Origin: Candidatus Obscuribacterales bacterium
GTDB taxonomy: Bacteria; Cyanobacteriota; Vampirovibrionia; Obscuribacterales; Obscuribacteraceae
Assembly (NCBI GenBank): GCA_019747875.1
Contig: JAIEQI010000050.1
Location: 1 to 41,806, forward strand
Reading direction: 5' to 3'
DNA: 41,806 nucleotides
How positions within the stretch are numbered: position 1 is the first letter of the stretch; each line of letters starts with the position of its first letter. Under the pieces are notes generated by a model that saw only the letters and a program-made list of their open reading frames with translations, had not been told where the DNA came from and did not search any database. Shown in pieces: positions 31,461 to 39,682 of this stretch. A program made the position numbers and the translations under genes.

Positions 31461-33860
31461 TTACTCGCCTGTTCCGGTGGAAGTCGGCTGTGTTGGAGCG
31501 CCAGGATTCATAATGGCATTGTATTTGTCGCGTGCAACTTTGGACCAAGGATAATACTTCAAGATCTCTTTCAGAGTTTCTTTTGCTTGTCCGAGGTCAT
31601 TGAATTGTTCGCACAATTTGAGTCTGTAGAATAGAGCCTGCCAGTTGGATGGTTCCAGGAACAACGCCTTATCAATGTAATAACGCATGTCTCCATAACG
31701 GCGCATTTTGTTCAAGTACACTGCGTAATCCACATTTACTTGCGGATCTTGCGGAGCGTACGCGATGCTTGCCTCAAGCGATGCCAGCGCTTCTTGCATC
31801 TGATTGTTATCCATATAGAGCAGTGCCCAATCTGCCAGAATGCGACCTTCGATTTCTCGGTCTTCCATTTTGTGGGCGAGATCTCGTCCTTTTGAAAAGT
31901 ATTCGTAAGCTATGCGCGACTGCTCAGGACGGTTGAGATCCTTAGCCATAATTCGTCTGAGGTTTCCTAAGCGTCCCCAAAGACGAGCTTGCTGTTTCGG
32001 GTCGCCCAAGAATTGCACCTTCTGAAGTGCCTGCTGATAAGCTTGTTCGGCAGAACGATAATCGCGATAGATATTGAGTTTAGAATCGCCTGTGCTAACT
32101 AACTGTTCCAATTGTTGGCGGGAAGCCAGGGTTGGATTAGCTTGCAAAATGATTTGCCGCATGCGGTAATCGATAGTCATAACGAAATTTTGCCAGAACG
32201 GATTACCTAGAATACCGTTGCTTGAATTAGCAACTATGCCTCTCTTGGCTGGTTCAGGATCTGCTGAATAAGTGAAGGCAACATCACGCAAAACACCAGT
32301 TCCTATCTTAACGCTGGCGATTTGAAGCGTTCCTAATTTCACTGGTCTTCCGTCGACGCCTACACCTTCTGTGTAGCGCTGAGTTTGCGTTCCAACGTAC
32401 TTTTTGGCAATTGCGTGCGGAAGGTTATTAAAGGCAGCGCCCGTGTCGACGAGGCAGGGCACCTCTTCCTTGGCGTTTATTTGAATTTTGATAACAGGTC
32501 CCTTTCTGTCATTAAAGGGAACGACGTTTGCTCCGGCTGGTGCTTTGTAGGTAGCAAAATCTCGGAAAGAAATTTGCGATTTACCGTAGTCTATGGTGAC
32601 GGCAAAGCGATTCAATACGTTCACCCCGATTACGCCGGCGATCGGCTTGCCGAGCTGCCTTGAATGAGCGGAAAGATCCACAATAACCGCTTGCACATTG
32701 GGTACGCTCAATTCGCCGAGCCCCAATTTTTGAATATCAGTTGCCTGTCCAAAAAACATGCCACCGGCTGCATTCATGTTCATGCCAGCTTGCTTGTCCA
32801 GCATGTTCTCGGCTGCCAGGCGCCGGTCGATCAATGTTTGGGTTGAACCGGTGTCGAACAAGAAGTCAACTGGCTCGCCACCATTAACACTAGCTTTTAC
32901 TACTATCTCTTTGTGTGAATACACAAACGGCAGTACGACAGGTTTATCGAGACGAACTTCATTTGGGCGATCTGGTCGCCTGAAGGGATCCTCGTCGTTT
33001 ACAACGCCAAGTTCAACTGATTGCAAATCCATCTGGTAAACGGGCACATCGTCGACATGTTGCACTTGCTTGAAGGCGATTACTGTACCTCCGCTCGGGC
33101 GGTACTCTTCAAAGTCAATGCTTACTCGAGTTTTCTTTTTGCTGGCATCGATACTGTCATAACTGAGAGCGAGAACTTGATAGTTTTTTTTGTCCACAAA
33201 AATTGTCGTTGGCTCGTTTCCAGACCGAGAAACTTCAATTGCATACACTGGTACGGCTTTGTACAACGTACTTCCACGCAATGTGAATTTGTATTCCGGC
33301 TCTCCGAAATGAGTCAAAACCGGTAACTCTCGATCTTTTTCTTTGCTGAGAATAGCGACCTCTTCCGCTTCGAGATCGGTAACAGTTTTGCCTTCGATGC
33401 GCCAGGCTCTTAGTCCGTCGTAAACCGTACTCTTCCAACCACCTTCGCCTTCCAGGTCAATTCGCATCCCGCCGCTTTTCCGAAGTATGCGGAAACGAGA
33501 TGTTTTTACTTTGGCCGGATCCTCGTCAAGGATTTTTTGTTGACCGACGGACAGGCTGTTCTGGCTCAGTTTCGCCAAACCTTCTTTGCCACCGTACGCA
33601 AGAAAAATCTTGTTGAGCAAAGTCTCGAGATCCATCTCCTTCGATACTGCACTATCGGCGGTGCCTTCGGCAGCGCTCGCCGATGGTAGCGCGCCCTGCC
33701 CCACTCGAGAGAAAAACTCAACTGTCAAAATGTTAGCACTACTCAATGCAGCAATAAGCAAAGTCGCCTGTAACACCCGCGTGCAAGCACTGTCTGCACC
33801 CGAGCACAAATAGTGCATTCCGTTTGAATTTTTTTCGGATTGTGCTTTTTTGCTTGGCAT
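31461..33860 (-). CDS. Secreted double retropepsin-like aspartic protease with TPR domain
   Basis: A 799-residue exported protein. A signal or anchor helix lies at about 30-50. An N-terminal beta-rich domain (75-290) resembles outer-membrane lipoprotein-type folds. Two retropepsin-like lobes follow. The first has FDTGS with D336 and the flap-end IAGVIGVNVL; the second has VDTGA with D472 and GILGNPFW. Retropepsins normally have one DTG per chain and dimerise; here both are in one chain. Residues 590-780 are TPR helices (SAEQAYQQALQKVQ and MQEALASLEASIAYAPQDP). It is likely a periplasmic or surface protease. It converges with the Spy-like gene (11-bp gap). Confidence 0.87.
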   Translation of the reverse strand: MPSKKAQSEKNSNGMHYLCSGADSACTRVLQATLLIAALSSANILTVEFFSRVGQGALPSASAAEGTADSAVSKEMDLETLLNKIFLAYGGKEGLAKLSQNSLSVGQQKILDEDPAKVKTSRFRILRKSGGMRIDLEGEGGWKSTVYDGLRAWRIEGKTVTDLEAEEVAILSKEKDRELPVLTHFGEPEYKFTLRGSTLYKAVPVYAIEVSRSGNEPTTIFVDKKNYQVLALSYDSIDASKKKTRVSIDFEEYRPSGGTVIAFKQVQHVDDVPVYQMDLQSVELGVVNDEDPFRRPDRPNEVRLDKPVVLPFVYSHKEIVVKASVNGGEPVDFLFDTGSTQTLIDRRLAAENMLDKQAGMNMNAAGGMFFGQATDIQKLGLGELSVPNVQAVIVDLSAHSRQLGKPIAGVIGVNVLNRFAVTIDYGKSQISFRDFATYKAPAGANVVPFNDRKGPVIKIQINAKEEVPCLVDTGAAFNNLPHAIAKKYVGTQTQRYTEGVGVDGRPVKLGTLQIASVKIGTGVLRDVAFTYSADPEPAKRGIVANSSNGILGNPFWQNFVMTIDYRMRQIILQANPTLASRQQLEQLVSTGDSKLNIYRDYRSAEQAYQQALQKVQFLGDPKQQARLWGRLGNLRRIMAKDLNRPEQSRIAYEYFSKGRDLAHKMEDREIEGRILADWALLYMDNNQMQEALASLEASIAYAPQDPQVNVDYAVYLNKMRRYGDMRYYIDKALFLEPSNWQALFYRLKLCEQFNDLGQAKETLKEILKYYPWSKVARDKYNAIMNPGAPTQPTSTGTGE

Positions 33861-33913
33861 TACGTCTCGATTATGCGAAGAACAGGCACTCGTGCGGTAA
33901 TGCTTTAGTTAGC

Positions 33914-34795
33914 CTATCGGGCAAGAGCAGCCTGCGAGCATTGACCTTTATCAGGAAGTCTGATTTCAGGCATGTTCCTGACTAAATCATAAACCTGAAC
34001 GCACTGCTCTAGCAAATCCTTGATTTGTGAAAGTGGGATTTGCGTGGCGGCGTCGCTCTTTGCTTCATCCGGATTTGGGTGAACTTCCATAAAGAGTCCA
34101 TCGCAGCCTGCTGCAAGAGCGGCTCTTGTCAGATTCGGAATGTAGCGGCGATCACCGCCAGAAACGCCACCTGAGGCACTTGGCAGTTGAACGCTGTGTG
34201 TTGCGTCGAAGATTAACGGGCAGTTTTGCGACTGAATCATTGGAATCGATCTGTAGTCGACTACCAGATTGTTGTAGCCGAAGGAACTTCCGCGTTCGGT
34301 AACGAAAACATTGTTGTTTCCTGCTTCGCGGACTTTGTTTACGCTGTGAATGATATCCAGAGGCGCAACAAATTGTCCTTTTTTGATGTTCACTGCCTTT
34401 CCTGTTTTAGCTGCCTCATAGACGAGGTCAGTTTGTCTGCACAAGAATGCCGGGATTTGAATTATGTCCAGAACTTCGGCAGCTTTGGCGCATTGCAATG
34501 TTTCGTGCACATCACTTAAGACAGGCAAGCCCAATTTCGATTTCAATTCGGCCAGCATTTCTAGACCTTTTTCAATACCAGGTCCGCGATGTGAGCCGTA
34601 AGAGGTTCTATTCGCTTTGTCGAACGATGCTTTGAAAACGTAGTTTATTCCTAGTTCTTTGCAGATTTGTTTGAGCGTCGATGCCGTGGAATAGATTTGA
34701 TCCCACGATTCGATCATGCACGGACCTGCAATCAAGAACAATGGTTCTTTGCGGCCGATTTCGATGTTGCCGATCTGGACTGTCAACTTGAGCAC
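33914..34795 (-). CDS. kdsA: 3-deoxy-8-phosphooctulonate synthase
   Basis: Condenses phosphoenolpyruvate and arabinose 5-phosphate to KDO 8-phosphate, the first committed step of the LPS sugar KDO. Signatures are LFLIAGPCMIES, FKASFDKANRTS, RGPGIEKGLEML, LSDVHE, QIPAFLCRQTDL, FDATHSVQLP and EVHPNPDEAKSDA. The Cys in AGPC matches the metal-dependent class (Aquifex type), whereas E. coli has Asn there. At 293 residues it is full length. The start is GTG at 34795; a TTG at 34786 has a better-spaced AGAGG and is an alternative. Its presence points to an LPS-bearing outer membrane. Confidence 0.95.
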   Translation of the reverse strand: MLKLTVQIGNIEIGRKEPLFLIAGPCMIESWDQIYSTASTLKQICKELGINYVFKASFDKANRTSYGSHRGPGIEKGLEMLAELKSKLGLPVLSDVHETLQCAKAAEVLDIIQIPAFLCRQTDLVYEAAKTGKAVNIKKGQFVAPLDIIHSVNKVREAGNNNVFVTERGSSFGYNNLVVDYRSIPMIQSQNCPLIFDATHSVQLPSASGGVSGGDRRYIPNLTRAALAAGCDGLFMEVHPNPDEAKSDAATQIPLSQIKDLLEQCVQVYDLVRNMPEIRLPDKGQCSQAALAR

Positions 34796-34864
34796 CTCTA
34801 GTTCTTTTAAGCGAAGCTATGTCATTCTATTACATACTTCCGAGGAGTCCAGCTAATACCGTTC

Positions 34865-35176
34865 ATGAATGAAGGTAAGATTTTTCCATTTGCAAAGCCG
34901 CAGGATAACGGCATTCTGTTGTTTCTTCATGTTCAGCCGGGTGGCTCGAGAGATGAATTGTGTGGCACGCACGGCGATTCAATAAAGTTGAAGGTTCGAG
35001 CTCGCGCTGTGGAGGGAGCTGCAAATCAGGCTGTCCGCGACTTTCTTGCCAAAATATTTAAGGTACCTAAAAGCTCTGTAACTATCGTAAAAGGCGAAAC
35101 ATCCCGAGAGAAGACAATTCACCTGCGTGGGAGCGCTGATGATTTGATGAATCAATTGAGCGACCTTTTGGCATAG
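34865..35176 (+). CDS. DUF167 (YggU-type) protein
   Basis: A 103-residue small conserved protein of the DUF167 family. The typical core is visible: LFLHVQPGGSRDEL, the central KLKVRARAVEGAANQAVRDFLAK and the end VTIVKGETSREKTIHLRG. The function of this widespread family is unknown. It is divergent from kdsA with a 69-bp gap that must hold both promoters. A GAGGAG element lies rather far (about 20 nt) before the ATG, so the start is a little uncertain. Confidence 0.88.
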   Translation: MNEGKIFPFAKPQDNGILLFLHVQPGGSRDELCGTHGDSIKLKVRARAVEGAANQAVRDFLAKIFKVPKSSVTIVKGETSREKTIHLRGSADDLMNQLSDLLA

Positions 35177-35188
35177 GCGGCAGCATGC

Positions 35189-35524
35189 CTATCTCGGTCC
35201 AAGATTTTTCACAAGTCTGTAAACCGTCGCTCCGGCGCGTTGGCTGACAGGCATAACCATCCCGAGCCGAATAGCTTCAGCCAGCATTGGGCGCAGTGTC
35301 TTGATCTTCTTGACTTGCCTCGGTCCGCCCGCCATTTCCGGTAAGGTCATTCCAAGTGGATTCTTTTCAAGCAGTCGAATCACTTTATTGTCTTGATTTT
35401 GCGCTTGATCAACGGGCTTCGCTTTCTTCGGTTTCGGCGTTTCCACCGGTTTTTCGGCCGGTGCACCATCTGAACCGCCGAAATTCTCTCCGTTTGAGTT
35501 CATCGGAGAAGAGCTCTCTTGCAT
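35189..35524 (-). CDS. Small basic protein, possible winged-helix end
   Basis: A 111-residue protein. Residues 1-45 are disordered and Ser/Pro/Lys-rich. Residues 47-108 look like a small winged helix: helix VIRLLEKNPLGMTLPEMA, helix KTLRPMLAEAIRLGMV and a wing AGATVYRLVKN. This is a fold guess, not a family match. AGAGG 5 nt before the ATG supports the start. It might bind DNA or RNA. It converges with the DUF167 gene. Confidence 0.6.
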   Translation of the reverse strand: MQESSSPMNSNGENFGGSDGAPAEKPVETPKPKKAKPVDQAQNQDNKVIRLLEKNPLGMTLPEMAGGPRQVKKIKTLRPMLAEAIRLGMVMPVSQRAGATVYRLVKNLGPR

Positions 35525-35671
35525 TCCTACCTCTTTGCTAACTTCGCTCTGCTAACCTGAAATGGCTTAGCAATCTTCACACAGCTTACTGAAGAATAGT
35601 TACGGATTTATCTTCCTCTGTGGTATTTAACTAATCCACTTGATATAGTCCTAACGTCCCGGCCATCGGCT

Positions 35672-35765
35672 TGATAGGCTTGGACCAGCGCAAGCAGCCA
35701 CAGGTGGCTTCGCGCCTTGAGACGACAGGCTCTTTCTTAATATAGCCTATCGCCTGGTGGCCAAG
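35672..35765 (+). promoter_or_regulatory. Structured leader upstream of the GH57 gene
   Basis: Stem A is a perfect 8-bp pair, GATAGGCT (35673-35680) with AGCCTATC (35744-35751). Between its arms lies a hairpin, GCGC/GCGC plus GCCAC (35697-35701) / GTGGC (35704-35708). Stem B pairs CTTGGACCAG (35679-35688) with CTGGTGGCCAAG (35754-35765) across a GG bulge. B crosses A, so the two are alternatives. The gene starts at 35802. Confidence 0.4.
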
Positions 35766-35801
35766 AAATCCTATTGATAACTGTCGTGTGAGGGAAAGAC
35801 A

Positions 35802-37457
35802 TTGAGCGTCGGTTCGTTTGTTCTAATGCTCCATAGTCATTTGCCGTTCTACCGAAAGGCTGGAATGTGGCCCTTCGGTGAAGAGAGCCTTTACGAGTGT
35901 ATCGCTGAGACATACATCCCACTTCTCAACATGATCGCTGAGCTTTACGACGAAGGGGTCAAAGCAAAACTCACAGTTGGAATTACACCGATTTTGGCGG
36001 AACAACTGTCAGACCCATATTTGAAATCCGGTTTTGAAAAGTGGATGGAAAAGCGGATTGAAGCGTCCCGCAAAGATGAAGAGCGATACGCTCCGCTTGG
36101 TGAAACGCCGGATATGAACCGCCTCCAGCTGGCTCGCTTTTACTTGACCTGGTTTCAAAAGATCCTTGACGACTTTCAAAATCGTTGGGGGCGCGACATC
36201 ATCGCAGGTTTCAAGAAGTATCAGGATCTTGACGCGATTGAAATTACAACATCGGCTGCAACACACTGCTTCTCGCCTCTTTTGGCAACTGATCAATCAC
36301 TGTTTCTGCAGTATCGGACCGGCGTTGATTCATACAGGCGTATGTTTGGCCGCGATCCTCGCGGAGTGTGGCTGCCGGAATGCGCCTATCGACCCGCACA
36401 AGCTGAACGTCCTTCGATCGATAAGTGGCTGCATGAGGTCGGATTGAAGTACTTCTTCACAGAGTCCGATGTTATTAAGGGTGGTCAGACTTCGGAAATG
36501 CGCCGAGTCTTTGGCGCGTATGGCAACATCGAATACATTCCTGCCGCATCAAGACCCGAAACAGGACTCGATACGTATGAGGCATTCTGGCTCAAGAACT
36601 ATCCAGTGGCTGTAATGGGGCGCCACCACGAGGCTGGCTACCAGGTCTGGTCTGCAGACAATGGTTACCCGGGTGATGGCAACTTCAGAGAATTCCATAA
36701 GAAGGACGACAAGTCCGGCTTGCATTATTGGAGATTGACTTCGAAGAACACCGATCTCGGTTGGAAGGAACTCTACAATCCAGATGTAGCATTCGAAAGA
36801 GTGCGAGAGAATTCCGATCATTATGTTGGAGTGATCCAGCATGCGTTAACAGATCACTTGCGCAAGACGGGACAGCCTGGGCTTGTTATGTGCAGCTTCG
36901 ATACCGAGCTTTTTGGGCACTGGTGGTTTGAAGGCATAGAGTTCATCAAAGAAGTGATCAAGAAATTGAAAACTTACACTGCCGTGACGATGAGAACTGC
37001 AAGTGAGTATTTAGAATATCAACCGCCTGCGCGAGCGATCGAACTTCCGGAATCCTCATGGGGGGCTGGCGGACATTATCAAGTTTGGTATAACAACGAA
37101 ACGGAGTGGATGTGGCCGATAATCCATGCTGCTGAAAAGACCATGGTCGAACTCGTTTCCCAGCATCAACACGACGGCGGAGCAATGGCACGTGCATTGA
37201 AGCAGGCTGCAAGAGAGTTAGTGTTGTTGCAATCAAGCGACTGGCCGTTCTTGATTACGACTGGGCAAGCAAAACAATATGCGGTTCAGCGTTTCAATGA
37301 GCACCACCAGCGGTTCCAGGAATTGGTTGAAATGATACGCAGTAATTCAATAGATGAAGCAAAAGTGGCAGGAATGGAAGAAATAGACAATTGCTTCCCA
37401 GACATTGATGTCTCTTGTTTGCTTTTTGAAGATAGAGAAACCCAAGCAGTAAAGTGA
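35802..37457 (+). CDS. GH57 family 1,4-alpha-glucan branching enzyme
   Basis: A 551-residue cytoplasmic enzyme that makes alpha-1,6 branches in glycogen-like glucan. Family signatures are the N-terminal HSHLPFY, VWLPECAYRP with the predicted nucleophile E193, and CSFDTELFGHWWFEG with the predicted acid D367. The layout (catalytic barrel, then a helical C-terminal region, about 530-560 residues) matches the Thermus and Thermococcus branching enzymes rather than GH57 amylases. The start is TTG behind GAGGGAAA. Pyruvate kinase begins 7 bp after its stop, so storage glucan and glycolysis genes are co-transcribed. Confidence 0.92.
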   Translation: MSVGSFVLMLHSHLPFYRKAGMWPFGEESLYECIAETYIPLLNMIAELYDEGVKAKLTVGITPILAEQLSDPYLKSGFEKWMEKRIEASRKDEERYAPLGETPDMNRLQLARFYLTWFQKILDDFQNRWGRDIIAGFKKYQDLDAIEITTSAATHCFSPLLATDQSLFLQYRTGVDSYRRMFGRDPRGVWLPECAYRPAQAERPSIDKWLHEVGLKYFFTESDVIKGGQTSEMRRVFGAYGNIEYIPAASRPETGLDTYEAFWLKNYPVAVMGRHHEAGYQVWSADNGYPGDGNFREFHKKDDKSGLHYWRLTSKNTDLGWKELYNPDVAFERVRENSDHYVGVIQHALTDHLRKTGQPGLVMCSFDTELFGHWWFEGIEFIKEVIKKLKTYTAVTMRTASEYLEYQPPARAIELPESSWGAGGHYQVWYNNETEWMWPIIHAAEKTMVELVSQHQHDGGAMARALKQAARELVLLQSSDWPFLITTGQAKQYAVQRFNEHHQRFQELVEMIRSNSIDEAKVAGMEEIDNCFPDIDVSCLLFEDRETQAVK

Positions 37458-37464
37458 CGTAATT

Positions 37465-38910
37465 ATGCGTCGAACAAAAATCGTTGCAACAGTTGGTCCA
37501 GCTACTAGCGACCGAGAAATGCTGGAGTTGATGGTAGAAGCGGGCATGGACATCGCCCGAATCAATTGCTCGCATGCTGATCACGGAACTGTCGCGCGCG
37601 TCATCGAGGACCTCCGCGAAATTTCACAGGAGATGGACAAGCCCGTTGGCATACTTTTGGATCTCTCCGGTCCAAAGATTCGCACTGGTATCATGGCTGG
37701 TAGCATACCTGTCCGACTATATACTGGGCAAAAATTCATTCTCACCAGCAGGAAGATCGAAGGCACTGCGCATGCCGTAAGCACCAATTATCCTAAGCTT
37801 GCGCTTGAAGTCAGGGTGCAGGATACCATTTTGCTCGATGACGGCTTGATTGAGCTGATTGTGCTTGATACCGACGAAACCGATGTAGTTTGCGAAGTCG
37901 TAAACGGCGGCATACTGAAGAACAAGAAAGGCATTAACCTGCCTGGCGTAAGATTGTCCATTCCGGCCGTAACCGAAAAGGATAAAGTTGATCTGGATTT
38001 CGGACTAAAGCAAGAAGTCGACTTCGTTGCTTTGTCATTTGTGCGAGACCCTGACGATGTCACGTATTTGAAGAAGCTAATAGGCGATCATTGGCCGCCG
38101 GTCTCAGTTATCGCTAAGCTGGAAAAACCAGAGGCGCTAGAACACCTCGATGAAATTCTTGATGTCGCCGATGGTGTCATGATTGCGCGTGGTGATTTGG
38201 GTGTTGAACTTCCACCAGAACGTGTTCCAGCTGCGCAAAAGCTGATCACGAAAAAGGCGAACGCCATTGGTAAGCCTGTAATTACAGCCACGCAGATGTT
38301 GGAGTCGATGATCGAAAATCCACGGCCAACAAGAGCTGAGGCATCCGACGTTGCCAACGCAATATTCGACGGAACCGATGCGGTCATGCTCTCTGGCGAA
38401 ACTGCGGCGGGGAAATATCCTGTAGAAGCGATTAAGATGATGGGGCGGATTGCTGCCGCTGCCGAAGGCACTGTCGATTATGACGAATTGAAGAAGCACA
38501 AAACGCCTTCGTCAGCTCACGCCATTGCACACGCGGCCTGCGCAATGGCTGTCGACATGAAGGCCAAAGCCATCGCTGCATTTACTAAGTCGGGGTCGAC
38601 GGCGCGCTTGATCTCCCAATTCCGCCCGCCAACACCAATCATTGCGCTTACGCAGCAAACGCACGTCTACCGGCAAGTTGCCCTTTGCTGGGGCGTTGTG
38701 CCGATTATGTTGACCGAAGTGCGCGATTCCGAAGGAACACTGGCAATGGTTGAAGAAACTCTGCTCAAGAAAGGCTTCGTTGTCTCCGGTGATTCGATGA
38801 TCATCACGGGGGGCTTACCGATTGCCGCCCGCGGTGCGGCAAACTTCGTGAAGCTTTCAGTGATACCACAGAAACTGAGCGGGCGCTATCGGGAGCAAAA
38901 AGGGATTTAG
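37465..38910 (+). CDS. pyk: Pyruvate kinase
   Basis: Converts phosphoenolpyruvate and ADP to pyruvate and ATP. The 481-residue protein has all domains: start RRTKIVATVGPATSDREML, DIARINCSHADH, LDLSGPKIRTG, the active-site block VIAKLEKPEALEHLDEIL, the family signature MIARGDLGVELPPE, and VITATQMLESMIENPRPTRA with TDAVMLSGETAAGKYP. The C-terminal regulatory domain is normal length, with no extra PEP-utiliser domain. It lies 7 bp after the GH57 gene. Its stop is one base from the convergent toxin gene. Confidence 0.97.
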   Translation: MRRTKIVATVGPATSDREMLELMVEAGMDIARINCSHADHGTVARVIEDLREISQEMDKPVGILLDLSGPKIRTGIMAGSIPVRLYTGQKFILTSRKIEGTAHAVSTNYPKLALEVRVQDTILLDDGLIELIVLDTDETDVVCEVVNGGILKNKKGINLPGVRLSIPAVTEKDKVDLDFGLKQEVDFVALSFVRDPDDVTYLKKLIGDHWPPVSVIAKLEKPEALEHLDEILDVADGVMIARGDLGVELPPERVPAAQKLITKKANAIGKPVITATQMLESMIENPRPTRAEASDVANAIFDGTDAVMLSGETAAGKYPVEAIKMMGRIAAAAEGTVDYDELKKHKTPSSAHAIAHAACAMAVDMKAKAIAAFTKSGSTARLISQFRPPTPIIALTQQTHVYRQVALCWGVVPIMLTEVRDSEGTLAMVEETLLKKGFVVSGDSMIITGGLPIAARGAANFVKLSVIPQKLSGRYREQKGI

Positions 38911-38930
38911 TTCAATCCCAGGGGTTGAAC
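38910..38930. terminator. Hairpin at the pyk/toxin convergent junction
   Basis: GTTCAATCC, loop CAG, GGGTTGAAC form a 9-bp stem (one G-T pair) that spans the abutting stops of pyk and the PIN toxin. There is no T-run. It may act as a shared weak terminator. Confidence 0.35.
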
Positions 38931-39334
38931 AGGTCTTTGATGTGATCGCGAAAATCCTTAGCGTTGCGGGTTACTAAGATTAAGTCGTGAGTCACTGCCG
39001 TGGCAGCTATGAGTCCGTCGATGACACTGAGCGGTTTTCCATTCAGGAAGCCGTTGGCCGCCATGATGCCCCATTTCTCGGCGATCCGTACATCTATTGG
39101 TAGCAATCGCCCGGCAAATCTCAATTGAAGATCGAGCTGATACCAATCTAGCAATTGCTGTTGTCTCTTGCTCTTTGGCATTAGCGTGATTCCCTTGCTG
39201 AGTTCCCCAAGCGTGAGTACGCTCAAATGCAAGGCGTTTTCATTCACGGAGTCAAGCCATTGAAGCACTTTCTTTTCTGGCGCAGGCTTTCTTAGCTCTG
39301 AAATGAAATTGGTATCAAGAAGAAATCCCCTCAT
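38912..39334 (-). CDS. vapC: PIN-domain toxin (VapC type)
   Basis: A 140-residue ribonuclease toxin of a type II toxin-antitoxin pair. The acidic metal-binding residues of the PIN fold are in place: D7 (LLDTNFISEL), E44 (LGELSKGI), D106 (SVIDGLIAATA) and D127 (TRNAKDF). It starts at the ATG at 39334, overlapping the antitoxin stop by 4 bp (ATGA), the usual coupling. The toxin normally cleaves RNA until bound by the antitoxin. The target is not known. Confidence 0.93.
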   Translation of the reverse strand: MRGFLLDTNFISELRKPAPEKKVLQWLDSVNENALHLSVLTLGELSKGITLMPKSKRQQQLLDWYQLDLQLRFAGRLLPIDVRIAEKWGIMAANGFLNGKPLSVIDGLIAATAVTHDLILVTRNAKDFRDHIKDLFNPWD

Positions 39335-39618
39335 ATGTCAATTTCCCGCCCCGTATCTGGATCGCGTGTTAGATCGAGTTCGGCGCCTACAAGGGGTGAT
39401 TCGCGAAAAAACTGGACCAGTGATTTTGGCTGAGATGCTCGTTTCTTGAGCTGTTCGTACTCCTCTAGCGAAATGATTACAACGGCATCACTGCCCTGTC
39501 TGGTTACCAACTGTGGTCCGTCTGCCATTGCTAGTCTGAAAACCTCGCTAAAGCGGGCTTTGGCAACTTGCAGTTGCCATGTTCTTGTCCAGTACGTGGG
39601 GGCTTCTCTTTCGCTCAT
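39331..39618 (-). CDS. Phd/YefM-type antitoxin
   Basis: A 95-residue antitoxin. The core WQLQVAKARFSEVFRLAMAD, then GPQLVTRQGSDAVVIISLEEYEQLKKR, is the Phd/YefM DNA-binding fold. The acidic C-terminal part (about 60-95) should wrap the toxin. I use the ATG at 39618, with AGGGTGA before it; a GTG two codons earlier is possible. The pair probably autoregulates through binding to its own promoter. It lies at the end of the pyk unit on the opposite strand. Confidence 0.92.
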   Translation of the reverse strand: MSEREAPTYWTRTWQLQVAKARFSEVFRLAMADGPQLVTRQGSDAVVIISLEEYEQLKKRASQPKSLVQFFRESPLVGAELDLTRDPDTGREIDI

Positions 39619-39682
39619 GTTCACCCTGACCAGTCTGACTAGTTAGATGTTAACAGAAACCACACTTTCAAGCCAGCATTTT

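Noticed and set aside
38914..38930. tRNA-end-like sequence at the pyk stop as an integration site
   Set aside because: The sequence is explained by the last codons of the PIN toxin and a short hairpin. There is no tRNA, integrase or second copy.
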